Shown piece after piece: positions 37,553 through 46,550 of a stretch of 64,000 nt of DNA. The position numbers were made by a program, and so were the translations under genes. The DNA comes from Desulfopila_A sp964446655 (lineage in GTDB: Bacteria; Desulfobacterota; Desulfobulbia; Desulfobulbales; Desulfocapsaceae), in the NCBI GenBank assembly GCA_964446655.1, contig CAYUPL010000001.1, positions 95,713 through 159,712 of the forward strand, read 5' to 3'. The notes beneath the pieces are model-generated. The model ran no database searches. It had not been told where the DNA came from and saw only the letters and a program-made list of their open reading frames with translations. Every line of letters starts with the position of its first letter. Position 1 is the stretch's first letter.

Positions 37553-39103
37553 ATGAAAGCCAATGACCAACTTGATCACCTGATGAAATTACGCGCCGAG
37601 GCACGTCTCGGAGGTGGTCAAAAGAGGATAGATAAAATTCATTCAGAGGGCAGGAAAACGGCTCGAGAACGTATTGAAATGCTGCTCGATCCAGGTTCTT
37701 TTGAAGAATTCGACATGTTCAAACTTCATAGATGCCGTGATTTCGGCATGGAAAACAAGCAGTTCCCAGGGGACGGCGTCGTTACTGGATTTGGCACCAT
37801 AGACAAACGGATTGTCTATGTTTTTGCCCAGGATTTCACGGTACTGGGTGGTTCGCTCTCCGAAACATTTGCCGAAAAAATATGTAAGATCATGGATCTT
37901 GCCATGAAAAACGGTGCTCCGGTCATCGGTCTGAACGACTCCGGCGGCGCCCGTATCCAGGAAGGAATTGAAAGCCTTGCCGGATACTCGGAAATATTTC
38001 AAAGAAACGTCATGGCATCCGGCGTAGTTCCCCAGATCTCCGCCATTTTCGGGCCATGTGCCGGAGGGGCGGTTTACTCACCCGCGCTGACAGACTTTGT
38101 CATCATGGTGAAAAAGCAGTCGTATATGTTCCTCACCGGTCCCAAAGTAGTCAAGTCGGTTACGCATGAGGATGTCACCGTCGAAGAGCTCGGCGGCGCT
38201 GATATGCATGCCGGTAAAAGTGGCGTAAGTGACTATCCGGCAGAATCCGGCGAAGATGCCATAAACTATATCAAAAAACTTTTCTCCTTCATTCCACAAA
38301 ACAACCTCGAAACAACTCCCCTGGTTTCGTGTGAGGATCCCATCACCAGAATGAACAAGGAACTGAACACCATCATTCCAGACAACCACAACGAAGCCTA
38401 CGACATGAAGGAGGTCATTCTCCAAACTGTCGATAACCGAGATTTTTTTGAAACCAAACAAAACTTTGCCCCAAACTTGATTACAGGATTTGCCCGTTAT
38501 AACGGTATGAGTGTCGGCATTGTCGCCAATCAGCCTGCTCATCTCTCCGGTGTTCTTGATATTGACTCTTCCGTCAAAGGAGCGAGGTTCGTCCGCTTCT
38601 GTGACTGTTTCAACATTCCAGTGGTCACCTTTGTGGATGTGCCCGGCTTTCTCCCCGGCACGGTACAGGAATATGGGGGTGTTATCCGCAACGGCGCCAA
38701 GATTCTGTATGCCTACGCTGAAGCAACTATCCCCAAAGTTACCGTAATTACCAGGAAAGCCTATGGTGGTGCGTATTGTGTCATGTCATCCAAGCATTTA
38801 CGCGGAGATATCAACTACGCCTGGCCCACTTCCGAAATCGCAGTCATGGGAGCCAGAGGGGCCGTCGGAGTTCTCTATGGACGTGAAGCCAGGGATCAGA
38901 AAGATCCGAATGCTTTTCTGGCCGAAAAAGAAAGGGAATACCAGGAGAAGGTTGCCAATCCCTATGTCGCCGCTCAGCGCGGCTATATCGACGACATCAT
39001 CGAACCGGCCAACACCAGGGCACGTGTTATCAATGCCTTGATGTTGATCAAAAACAAACGAGACACCAACCCCATGAAGAAACATGGCAACATACCCCTT
39101 TAG
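37553..39103 (+). CDS. Methylmalonyl-CoA carboxyltransferase 12S-type subunit
   Basis: A 516-residue acyl-CoA carboxylase beta/MmdA-type carboxyltransferase with both crotonase-fold halves (GLNDSGGARIQEG and DVPGFLPGTVQEYGG). It moves CO2 between biotin and methylmalonyl-CoA/propionyl-CoA. The nearby biotinylated 5S-like protein suggests it works as the 12S part of methylmalonyl-CoA:pyruvate transcarboxylase, which avoids free CO2 and ATP. It is a paralog of the MmdA at 49.2-50.8 kb but differs near the C-terminus (AVMGARGAVGVLYG here, AVMGSDGAVNIIF there). GAAGGAG fixes its start. Confidence 0.88.
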   Translation: MKANDQLDHLMKLRAEARLGGGQKRIDKIHSEGRKTARERIEMLLDPGSFEEFDMFKLHRCRDFGMENKQFPGDGVVTGFGTIDKRIVYVFAQDFTVLGGSLSETFAEKICKIMDLAMKNGAPVIGLNDSGGARIQEGIESLAGYSEIFQRNVMASGVVPQISAIFGPCAGGAVYSPALTDFVIMVKKQSYMFLTGPKVVKSVTHEDVTVEELGGADMHAGKSGVSDYPAESGEDAINYIKKLFSFIPQNNLETTPLVSCEDPITRMNKELNTIIPDNHNEAYDMKEVILQTVDNRDFFETKQNFAPNLITGFARYNGMSVGIVANQPAHLSGVLDIDSSVKGARFVRFCDCFNIPVVTFVDVPGFLPGTVQEYGGVIRNGAKILYAYAEATIPKVTVITRKAYGGAYCVMSSKHLRGDINYAWPTSEIAVMGARGAVGVLYGREARDQKDPNAFLAEKEREYQEKVANPYVAAQRGYIDDIIEPANTRARVINALMLIKNKRDTNPMKKHGNIPL

Positions 39104-39191
39104 GAGGTAGAGCGCGGCTAGAGTTTTAACACACTGTGGCCAGTGCCGGTCTAGAAGCTGCCTTTTCCTTAAAATAGATGAAGGAGAACCC

Positions 39192-39473
39192 ATGACAGTC
39201 AAAATTTTCATTAAACGCAAATCCACCGAATCGCAAACGGCTGAGCTCAACCTGCTTTTGAAAAAGCTGCGCGGTATGACCCTGGGCCAGGCCGGCTATG
39301 TCTCCGGTGAGACCCTGCAGAGAATCGACCAACCCGGCGAGTCGATGGTTATCAGTATATGGAGATCCGTCGATGATTGGAACAAATGGGTCAACAACGA
39401 AAAGCGGATGATGCTGCAGAGCGAGATAGACCAACTGCTCGGTGAAGAGACTGAATATGCCATTTATGGTTGA
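39192..39473 (+). CDS. ABM-domain (antibiotic biosynthesis monooxygenase-like) small protein
   Basis: A 93-residue ferredoxin-like ABM-fold protein (the central SMVISIWRSVDDWNKWVNN is typical). The family includes monooxygenases, heme-degrading enzymes and proteins with no known reaction. Its place between carboxyltransferase subunits, with a good Shine-Dalgarno (GAAGGAG), suggests co-expression, but a role in carboxyl transfer is not established. Confidence 0.75.
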   Translation: MTVKIFIKRKSTESQTAELNLLLKKLRGMTLGQAGYVSGETLQRIDQPGESMVISIWRSVDDWNKWVNNEKRMMLQSEIDQLLGEETEYAIYG

Positions 39474-39596
39474 TAGCAGGTGCTCTGCACAATATCGGCA
39501 ACTTCAAAACGGCTGGGGAAATCGTAATCCCATGAGAGAGATGTTGTTGGGCAATCAGCCCCAACACTCCTTTTACACTACTGAACAGGTATTTCA

Positions 39597-39809
39597 ATGG
39601 CTGAAACAAATATAAAAATCGCCGCTGCTCTTGCGGCAGTTAATGCTTTTCTTCATGAGGAGGAAGCTCTTCGGCAACAGGATGAGAATGAAGTCGCCCG
39701 CTATGCGCAACCTGCTTCATGTGAGTTGAACATATGGGGCCTGAGCGGCCGACAGGATATGATGAACATGCGCCAACTTATACAAATGAAAGCTTTTTCC
39801 CGCTTCTAG
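39597..39809 (+). CDS. Small putative subunit of a biotin-dependent carboxylase/transcarboxylase
   Basis: A 70-residue protein. An N-terminal helix (KIAAALAAVNAFLHEEEA) precedes a C-terminal segment LNIWGLSGRQDMMNMRQLIQ, which resembles the W-x-x-x-GR-x-x-M-x-x-R tail seen in small OadG/epsilon-like acyl-CoA carboxylase partners of Desulfobacterota and Geobacter. There is no transmembrane helix, unlike OadG. It lies between the 12S-type and the biotinylated 5S-type genes and probably stabilises that complex. The assignment rests on motif memory and context. Confidence 0.6.
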   Translation: MAETNIKIAAALAAVNAFLHEEEALRQQDENEVARYAQPASCELNIWGLSGRQDMMNMRQLIQMKAFSRF

Positions 39810-39967
39810 TCTCTCCTGTGATTCTGTTTCTTTTCGCAACAGGACCACAGTGAGACCAGGGCAGTCAATGCCACGAGGCGGTGGTATGACAAAGCATATC
39901 ACAAACGAGTCCCGTTTATCGGGTTGGCATTTTCAATGTTAAATGATCAGGTAAGGAGATAGCAGCG

Positions 39968-41944
39968 ATGAGTGACCAAGTAAAAATGACGGCTCTGCAA
40001 TATGAAAATGAACGACCACGAGCAGAGAATCCTCTCAAGATAATGGATCTGAGTTTACGGGATGGGCACCAATCCTTATTCGCCACCCGAGGCCGCACGG
40101 AAGATATGATCCCCGTTGCCGAATTGATGGATGAGGTAGGATTCTGGGCCATAGAAACCTGGGGTGGAGCTACCTTCGACACCATGCATCGTTTCCTCAA
40201 CGAAGATCCCTGGGAAAGACTGCGAACCCTGAAAAGATATATCAAAAAAACACCCTTTTCGATGCTGTTACGAGCACAGAACCTGGTGGGCTACCGCAAC
40301 TACGCCGATGATCTGGCATACGCTTTTGTCGACCGTGCTGCCGCCAACGGCATGGACGTTTTCCGCACCTTTGATGCCCTGAACGATTACCGTAATTTTG
40401 AAACGGTTGTTAAGCAGATCAAAAAATGCGGCAAACATTTTCAGGGATGCATCTGTTATACCCTCACAGAGCCAAGACTTGGCGGAGATGTGTACAATTT
40501 AGATTACTATGTCGGTAAGGCAAGGGATCTCGAATCAATGGGAGCCGACAGCATCTGCGTCAAAGACATGGCCGGCCTGATGGCCCCATATGATGCCTAT
40601 CCTCTGGTGAAAGCCATGAAAGAGGCGGTGACAATCCCCATCCATCTGCACAGCCATTTCACCTCGGGCATGTCCCCCATGACACTCCTGAAAGCCATTG
40701 AGGCCGGTGTTGATATCATCGACACCTGTATGACACCTTACGCCTACAGAACGTCACATGCAGCAATCGAGCCGCTGGTAATGGCACTTTTAGGTACAAA
40801 TCGTGACACCGGCTTTGATATCAAAAAACTGGCGACGATCAATGAGATTCTGGAGAAACAGGTACTGCCGAAATACAAACATCTTCTCGATGACTCCAAG
40901 GTCTCCATTATAGATATCAATGTCCTGCTGCACCAGACCCCGGGCGGAATGCTTTCCAACCTGGTCAATCAGCTGCGCGAAATGGACGCTCTCGACAAGA
41001 TTGATGAGGTTTATAAAGAACTGCCGCGTGTCCGCAAAGATCTCGGCCAGATCCCTCTGGTAACACCTACCAGTCAGATCGTTGGAGTGCAGACCGTCAA
41101 TAACGTCCTGCACGACACCCCGGATGAGCGTTATAAAATGATTACCGGCCAGGTCAAGGATCTCTGCTATGGACTGTATGGCAAAACCGCTGTTCCCATC
41201 AACGAGGAAGTTCAAAAAAAGGCCCTAAAAGGGTATGCCCGCGGTGAAGAACCGATTACCTGCCGTCCGGCTGAAGTACTTGAACCTGAGCTTGAAAAGG
41301 CCAAGGCCGAAATCGGCGATCTTGCCGTGGATATGGATGACCTTATTCTTTATGCCCAGTTTCCGGTGACAGGAAGAAAGTTTCTGGAATGGAAATACGG
41401 CAAGACCGAGGTTCCCGACAGTGTCAAGCCCATCACCATGGAGGATGTTGCCAAACGGGATGCCTTATTGAAAAAGGCCAAAGAAGGCAAGCTGGTGGAG
41501 AAAAAGAGCGATACCCCGCCAAAGAGTGAATCCGTTCGCAGCTTTAATGTCTTTGTGGACAATGAATATTTCAACGTCGAAGTTGACCCCGTCGGTGGCC
41601 CGGCCGTAGTCTCGACGCAAAGTCGGACTGCCGCTCCGGCGATGCCCGCTTCATCTCCTCCGGCTTCTGCTACGGCAAACCCGCCCCCGGCTGAAAAACC
41701 AGTCGCCGCCAAACCTTCTGCAAATATCAACGGCACATTGCTTCTCGCCCCTATGCCGGGTATGGTAGTCAGTTATCAGAAAAAGGTCGGCGATACCGTC
41801 ACCAAAGGTGAAACAGTGGTCATCCTCGAGGCTATGAAGATGGAAAATGCCCTGGTCGCACCCTGCGACGGCATTATTCGGGAAAACAGCTTTAAGAGTG
41901 GCGACACCGTTGCCAAGGGCGCCGCGCTCAGTGTCATAGAATAA
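39968..41944 (+). CDS. Biotinylated pyruvate/oxaloacetate carboxyltransferase (5S/PycB/OadA type)
   Basis: 658 residues. The N-terminal HMG-CoA-lyase-like barrel (LRDGHQSLFATRG) has the metal-binding HxH (HLHSHFTSG) and the carboxylated lysine region (ICVKDMAGL). A conserved carboxylase domain follows, then an Ala/Pro-rich linker and a C-terminal biotinyl domain with the biotin Lys in EAMKMENA (near 620). It transfers CO2 between biotin and pyruvate/oxaloacetate. Here the 1.3S biotin carrier of the Propionibacterium transcarboxylase is fused to the 5S subunit. OadA, working with the OadB-like pump at 47.2 kb, is the alternative reading. A strong terminator follows 17 bp downstream. Confidence 0.9.
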   Translation: MSDQVKMTALQYENERPRAENPLKIMDLSLRDGHQSLFATRGRTEDMIPVAELMDEVGFWAIETWGGATFDTMHRFLNEDPWERLRTLKRYIKKTPFSMLLRAQNLVGYRNYADDLAYAFVDRAAANGMDVFRTFDALNDYRNFETVVKQIKKCGKHFQGCICYTLTEPRLGGDVYNLDYYVGKARDLESMGADSICVKDMAGLMAPYDAYPLVKAMKEAVTIPIHLHSHFTSGMSPMTLLKAIEAGVDIIDTCMTPYAYRTSHAAIEPLVMALLGTNRDTGFDIKKLATINEILEKQVLPKYKHLLDDSKVSIIDINVLLHQTPGGMLSNLVNQLREMDALDKIDEVYKELPRVRKDLGQIPLVTPTSQIVGVQTVNNVLHDTPDERYKMITGQVKDLCYGLYGKTAVPINEEVQKKALKGYARGEEPITCRPAEVLEPELEKAKAEIGDLAVDMDDLILYAQFPVTGRKFLEWKYGKTEVPDSVKPITMEDVAKRDALLKKAKEGKLVEKKSDTPPKSESVRSFNVFVDNEYFNVEVDPVGGPAVVSTQSRTAAPAMPASSPPASATANPPPAEKPVAAKPSANINGTLLLAPMPGMVVSYQKKVGDTVTKGETVVILEAMKMENALVAPCDGIIRENSFKSGDTVAKGAALSVIE

Positions 41945-41960
41945 ATAAAGACATACAAAT

Positions 41961-42000
41961 CAAAGAGGTCCGGAGATCCCTCCGGACCTCTTTGTCCTTC
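41961..42000 (+). terminator. Rho-independent terminator after the 5S-type gene
   Basis: A perfect 15-bp stem (CAAAGAGGTCCGGAG with its complement) with loop ATCC spans 41961-41994, followed by a pyrimidine tract. It closes the transcarboxylase transcript. Confidence 0.88.
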
Positions 42001-42110
42001 CATACTTTACTTCTCCTTCCTCACTGACAATCTTTTCATCAGACTGTATTGAAAATCCGGCTCAACATCAGCATTTGAGCAGAAAAAAGACCTCAAGCGG
42101 AGCAGACGAC

Positions 42111-42623
42111 ATGATTATAAAAGAGATCAACGGTAAAAAACCCCGGTTCGGTCAGGACTGTTTTTTCGCGGATAACGCCGTCATTGTCGGTGATGTTGAA
42201 ATGGGAGATCACTGCAGCATCTGGTTTAACGCCGTTATCCGTGGCGACGTGCACTATATCAGGATGGGTGATAGAGTCAATGTCCAGGACGGCGCCGTGA
42301 TCCACGGAACCTACCGGAAATCACCTACCAATATAGGCAGCAACGTCTCTATTGCCCATAATGCCGTGGTGCACGGCTGCACGATAAACGACAATGTGCT
42401 CATCGGCATGGGAGCAATCGTCATGGATGATTGTGTTGTACATTCCAACAGTATTATTGCCGCCGGCGCGGTTGTCACCTCACGCACCATCGTGGAATCG
42501 GGAAGCATTTACGCCGGTGTACCGGCACGGAAGGTCAAAGACATCAGTGAAAAGTTACTTTCAGGAGAGATTGAAAGGATAGCAGAAAGTTATCTGAAAT
42601 ATGCCGGTTGGTATACGAACTGA
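42111..42623 (+). CDS. Gamma-class carbonic anhydrase family protein
   Basis: 170 residues of left-handed beta-helix hexapeptide repeats. The three metal histidines are identifiable (the His of RGDVHYIRMG, and both in IAHNAVVHGC). The family hydrates CO2 to bicarbonate or is structural (PaaY/YrdA-like). Sitting between two sets of carboxylase genes, it may supply or remove CO2/bicarbonate. ATG 42111 is used with GGAG 8 bp upstream. A TTG at 42075 would add 12 polar residues. Confidence 0.85.
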   Translation: MIIKEINGKKPRFGQDCFFADNAVIVGDVEMGDHCSIWFNAVIRGDVHYIRMGDRVNVQDGAVIHGTYRKSPTNIGSNVSIAHNAVVHGCTINDNVLIGMGAIVMDDCVVHSNSIIAAGAVVTSRTIVESGSIYAGVPARKVKDISEKLLSGEIERIAESYLKYAGWYTN

Positions 42624-42775
42624 CGCCGATGAGCTCCAGCCCGGATTTCTCATGAGAAATTGTGTTCGATTTCCCCAAAACTGGTATTATTCCAATGCGT
42701 TCACGTTTTTTTCTTTCACGTGAAGATCATACACAATGTCCATCAAAGGCCGGCAGCAAGATTTCACCCGGCAAA
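42624..42775. other. Convergent intergenic region with a 16-bp palindrome
   Basis: ATTTCTCATGAGAAAT (42645-42660) is a perfect palindrome and carries a copy of the dispersed CCCGGATTTCTCATGA motif. A weak TTCACG/CGTGAA hairpin (about 42698-42722) may terminate one of the two converging transcripts. Confidence 0.4.
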
Positions 42776-43759
42776 CTACTCTTCATCGCCTAACAGAGAG
42801 AGGATCTGCATTGCAGCGGCTGTGGGGGCTGTCTGTTCCTTTTCAATCTCACCAAGAAGAGCATGCAAAGCCTGCTTGACCGAGGCTCTCTTATAGAACC
42901 AGTCCCGCAATCCCTCATCGACAATAAAGCGAAACCATTGCACAGCCTGTCGTTTGCGTTTCTCCTCCAGTTCACCGGAAGAGGTCAGTATGGAACGGTG
43001 CCTGGTGATGGTCCGATATATCTTCTCAATCCCCGTATTCTGCAAAGCGCTGCAGGTCAACACAGGTACCGTCCAGTTCCGGCTTTGAGGCATCAACAGA
43101 TGCAAGGCCGCTTCGTATTCCTTTCTGGCAAGCTCGGCTCTGTTGACATTGTCACCATCGGCTTTATTGATGACAACAGCATCCGCTACCTCCAGGACAC
43201 CTTTTTTAATTCCTTGAAGTTCATCACCACCACCGGCTATCAAAAGAACAAGAAAGAAATCGACCATAGAGGCCACGGTCGTTTCCGACTGGCCCACCCC
43301 CACAGTTTCAACAATGATGACGTCAAAACCGGCGGCCTCACAGACCAGCATCGTCTCTCGCGTTTTTCCGGCAACACCGCCCAGAGTTCCACTTGATGGT
43401 GACGGCCTGACAAAGGCCTTGTCGCTGACAGCCAGCTTCTCCATCCTGGTTTTATCACCGAGTATGGAGCCGCCGCTGCGGCTGCTGCTTGGGTCGATCG
43501 CCAGCACCGCCACACGAAGGCCCATCTCCGTCAACATAGTGCCGAAACTTTCGATAAAGGTGCTCTTCCCGGCCCCTGGTACTCCGGTAATACCCAGCCG
43601 AATTGCCTTGCCGGTTCGGGGCAGCAGTTCATCGATGACAGCACGGGCAAGGCGCCGGTGTTCCAGCAGAGTGCTTTCCAGCAAGGTTATGGTGCGGGCC
43701 AGCACAAGACGGTCTCCACCTATAACCCCTTCGGTATAATACTGAATGTCCTTCACCAT
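42776..43759 (-). CDS. meaB: Methylmalonyl-CoA mutase-associated GTPase MeaB
   Basis: A 327-residue G3E-type GTPase with P-loop GVPGAGKST (near 60-68), the switch region with DPSSSRSGGSILGDKTRM, and a NKADGDN guanine-specificity box. MeaB protects and loads adenosylcobalamin in methylmalonyl-CoA mutase. It is the last gene of the mmd-mce-mcm arm, separated from mcm by 123 bp that contain a strong hairpin. Confidence 0.94.
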   Translation of the reverse strand: MVKDIQYYTEGVIGGDRLVLARTITLLESTLLEHRRLARAVIDELLPRTGKAIRLGITGVPGAGKSTFIESFGTMLTEMGLRVAVLAIDPSSSRSGGSILGDKTRMEKLAVSDKAFVRPSPSSGTLGGVAGKTRETMLVCEAAGFDVIIVETVGVGQSETTVASMVDFFLVLLIAGGGDELQGIKKGVLEVADAVVINKADGDNVNRAELARKEYEAALHLLMPQSRNWTVPVLTCSALQNTGIEKIYRTITRHRSILTSSGELEEKRKRQAVQWFRFIVDEGLRDWFYKRASVKQALHALLGEIEKEQTAPTAAAMQILSLLGDEE

Positions 43760-43821
43760 CGTAAATCGTATCCTGCTTGAAGAGTTCGCCTATGAAAAAC
43801 GGGTTGCCTGAGCTTTATTGA

Positions 43822-43849
43822 GGCGACTGCACCAACAGAGACAGTCGCC
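43822..43849 (-). promoter_or_regulatory. Intercistronic hairpin between mcm and meaB
   Basis: GGCGACTG (43822-43829) and CAGTCGCC (43842-43849) form a perfect 8-bp stem with a 12-nt loop, extended by TGAGG/CCTCA on the outside. No T-run follows on the minus strand, so partial termination or mRNA processing is more likely than full termination. Confidence 0.45.
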
Positions 43850-43882
43850 CCATTACCTCAGATTTTTCCTGTCGCATAACAT

Positions 43883-46024
43883 TCAAGAGAGATATTTCTT
43901 CTCCAGAAGTGACAATGTAGCATCTGCCGATTGCGGTACCGGCGTACCCGGACCGAAAACCGCCTTCACTCCCGCCTGGTAGAGAAACTCATAATCTCCA
44001 GGAGGAATGACGCCGCCGGCAACCACCATTATCTCACCGCCGCCAAGCTTTTCAAGCTCCTTGATCATGTCGGGAATCAGGGTCTTGTGACCTGCTGCTA
44101 GGCTGGAAGCACCCACCACATGTACATCATTCTCAACCGCCATCTTGGCGGCCTCCTGTGGTGTCTGAAACATGGGACTGATATCGACATCAAAGCCCAA
44201 ATCGGCATACGAACTGGCAATAACCTTGATACCGCGGTCATGGCCATCCTGCCCCATCTTGGTAACCAGCATACGTGGCCGGCGTCCCTGCTTCTCCAGA
44301 AAAGCATCAGTTCGGCGGCGCAGATCGGCTATGACGCTGTTGTCTCCACCAAATTCCGATGAATACGCCCCTGAAATACAGCGGGTTGTGGCGACATAAC
44401 GGCCAAAAACCTTTTCCAGAGCATCCGAGATTTCACCGACGGTAGCCCGTACCCGCACGGCAGGCAAAGCCGCTTCAAGAATATTGCCGTTTGCCGCGGC
44501 AGCCTGGGTCAGATCCGCCAGAGCCTTTTCCACGGCTGCGCTATCCCGATTTGCTTTAATTTCTTTCAGCCGCGCCACCTGTTCATCACGCACTGATGCC
44601 GGCACTTCACGTACCTCAAAATCGATCTTTTCATCGGGCAGGCGATATTTGTTGACGCCGACAATAACATCTTTACCCTGATCAATTCGAGCCTGTTTTC
44701 TGGCTGCGGATTCCTCAATACGCATCTTCGGCATGCCGGACTCAATAGCCTTTGCCATGCCGCCGAGTTCCTCTATCTCATCTATAATCTTCTGTGCTTC
44801 GTCTACAATATTTTTTGTCAGTGATTCAATATAGTACGATCCACCCAAAGGATCTACAACATGACAGACCTCGGTTTCTTCCTGGATGAGAAGCTGAGTA
44901 TTTCGTGCAATTCTGGCGGAAAAATCAGTGGGAAGTCCGATGGCTTCATCGAAAGAATTGGTATGAAGCGACTGCGTCCCGCCGAGAACGGCCGACATGG
45001 CTTCGAGAGTTGTCCGGATAACGTTGTTATAAGGATCCTGCTCGGTAAGGCTCCACCCAGACGTCTGGCAATGGGTGCGCAACATGGATGATTTGGGGTT
45101 CTGCGGCTGAAATTGGCTCATAAGCCGGTGCCAGAGAAACCTGGCGGCACGAAGCATGGCGATATCCATAAAAAAGTTCATGCCTATACCGAAGAAAAAG
45201 GAGAGCCGTGGAGCAAAAGTATCGACATCCATTCCCGCCCTCAACGCAGCTTTGACATATTCGACACCATCGGCCAGGGTAAAAGCAGTCTGCAGAACGG
45301 AGTTGGCGCCCGCCTCCATAATATGGTAACCGGAGATACTGATGGTGTTATATTTCGGCATATTTTGAGAACAGAACGCCATGATATCGGAGATAATCCG
45401 CATGGACGGCACCGGAGGGTAGATATAGGTGTTCCTGGTCAGATATTCCTTGAGAATATCGTTTTGAATAGTTCCCGTAAGCTGCTCATGCTTCACCCCC
45501 TGTTCTTCGGCGGCAACAATATAGCCTGCCAGAATAGGGATAACGGCACCATTCATGGTCATGGAAACCGACATTTTATCCAGCGGGATGCCATCAAAGA
45601 GGATTTTCATATCCTCAACCGAATCAATGGCCACACCGGCCTTGCCGATGTCGCCCGACACCCTGGGATGATCCGAATCATAGCCTCGATGAGTGGCAAG
45701 ATCAAAGGCCACGGAGAGACCTTTCTGCCCTGCGTCCAGTGCTCTCCGATAAAAAGCATTTGACTCCTTGGCCGTGGAGAAACCGGCATATTGACGAATT
45801 GTCCATGGCCGCCCCGCATACATTGTGGCCATCGGCCCCCGCACATATGGAGGCATACCGGGCAGTGTATTAACTGTCTCCAACCCTTCGATGTCTTCGG
45901 CCGTATAGAGAGGTTTGACCCGTATTCCTTCCGGGGTCAGCCATTGGAGTTCGTCTACGCTCCTCCCCTTCATCTGTTGACCGGCAACTTTTTTCCATTG
46001 TGCTAAATCCGGATGTTCAGTCAT
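43883..46024 (-). CDS. mcm: Methylmalonyl-CoA mutase, single-chain cobalamin enzyme
   Basis: A 713-residue mutase that interconverts succinyl-CoA and (R)-methylmalonyl-CoA with adenosylcobalamin. The substrate barrel occupies most of the N-terminal part (RQYAGFSTAKESNAFYR, GTQSLHTNSFDEA). The C-terminal B12 domain has the DxHxxG ligand motif (GQDGHDRG, near 595). Both domains are complete, so it can act as a homodimer without a second subunit. It is cotranscribed with the epimerase upstream and is followed by meaB. Confidence 0.96.
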   Translation of the reverse strand: MTEHPDLAQWKKVAGQQMKGRSVDELQWLTPEGIRVKPLYTAEDIEGLETVNTLPGMPPYVRGPMATMYAGRPWTIRQYAGFSTAKESNAFYRRALDAGQKGLSVAFDLATHRGYDSDHPRVSGDIGKAGVAIDSVEDMKILFDGIPLDKMSVSMTMNGAVIPILAGYIVAAEEQGVKHEQLTGTIQNDILKEYLTRNTYIYPPVPSMRIISDIMAFCSQNMPKYNTISISGYHIMEAGANSVLQTAFTLADGVEYVKAALRAGMDVDTFAPRLSFFFGIGMNFFMDIAMLRAARFLWHRLMSQFQPQNPKSSMLRTHCQTSGWSLTEQDPYNNVIRTTLEAMSAVLGGTQSLHTNSFDEAIGLPTDFSARIARNTQLLIQEETEVCHVVDPLGGSYYIESLTKNIVDEAQKIIDEIEELGGMAKAIESGMPKMRIEESAARKQARIDQGKDVIVGVNKYRLPDEKIDFEVREVPASVRDEQVARLKEIKANRDSAAVEKALADLTQAAAANGNILEAALPAVRVRATVGEISDALEKVFGRYVATTRCISGAYSSEFGGDNSVIADLRRRTDAFLEKQGRRPRMLVTKMGQDGHDRGIKVIASSYADLGFDVDISPMFQTPQEAAKMAVENDVHVVGASSLAAGHKTLIPDMIKELEKLGGGEIMVVAGGVIPPGDYEFLYQAGVKAVFGPGTPVPQSADATLSLLEKKYLS

Positions 46025-46074
46025 GTGATACTCCTCGTCATTAAATGGTCTATAGTCGATTGCTCATCAAATCC

Positions 46075-46479
46075 TTATGATCGCTCACACAGTTCAACCA
46101 GAATTCCACCGGTAGCCTTGGGATGAAGAAAGGCAATCTTTGCTCCTCCCGCGCCGATCCGGGGTGTCTGATCAATAAGTTGAATATCTTTTGCCTTGAG
46201 TTCAGCCAGGGCCTCTTCGATATTCTCAACCCGAAAAGCGACATGCTGAAACCCCTGCCCTCTCTTTTCGATAAATTTAGCAACAGGGCCGTCAGGAGAT
46301 GTCGACTCCAGCAATTCAACCTCACTCTCACCCACCGGAAAAAAGGCCGTCGTCACCTTTTGCTCCGCCACGGTTTCAGCACCTTCAAACTGCAGTCCTA
46401 AAACGTCAGACCAGAAATTTTTCCCCGCATCAATACTGTTGACGGCAATGCCAAGGTGGTCGATTTTTAAGATCTTCAT
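46075..46479 (-). CDS. mce: Methylmalonyl-CoA epimerase
   Basis: A 134-residue vicinal-oxygen-chelate protein that converts the (S) and (R) epimers of methylmalonyl-CoA, linking the carboxyltransferase product to the mutase. Two VOC half-repeats are visible. Metal ligands fit His8 (IDHLGIAV), His in QGFQHVAFRV and Glu in LVELCERS. It lies 50 bp ahead of mcm on the same strand. Confidence 0.94.
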   Translation of the reverse strand: MKILKIDHLGIAVNSIDAGKNFWSDVLGLQFEGAETVAEQKVTTAFFPVGESEVELLESTSPDGPVAKFIEKRGQGFQHVAFRVENIEEALAELKAKDIQLIDQTPRIGAGGAKIAFLHPKATGGILVELCERS

Positions 46480-46550
46480 GGTATTCCTCCGTATAAATTC
46501 GAAATTAATGCCTAAAGTACTGCTTCAAGGCACTCCATCAGCGTGATTAT

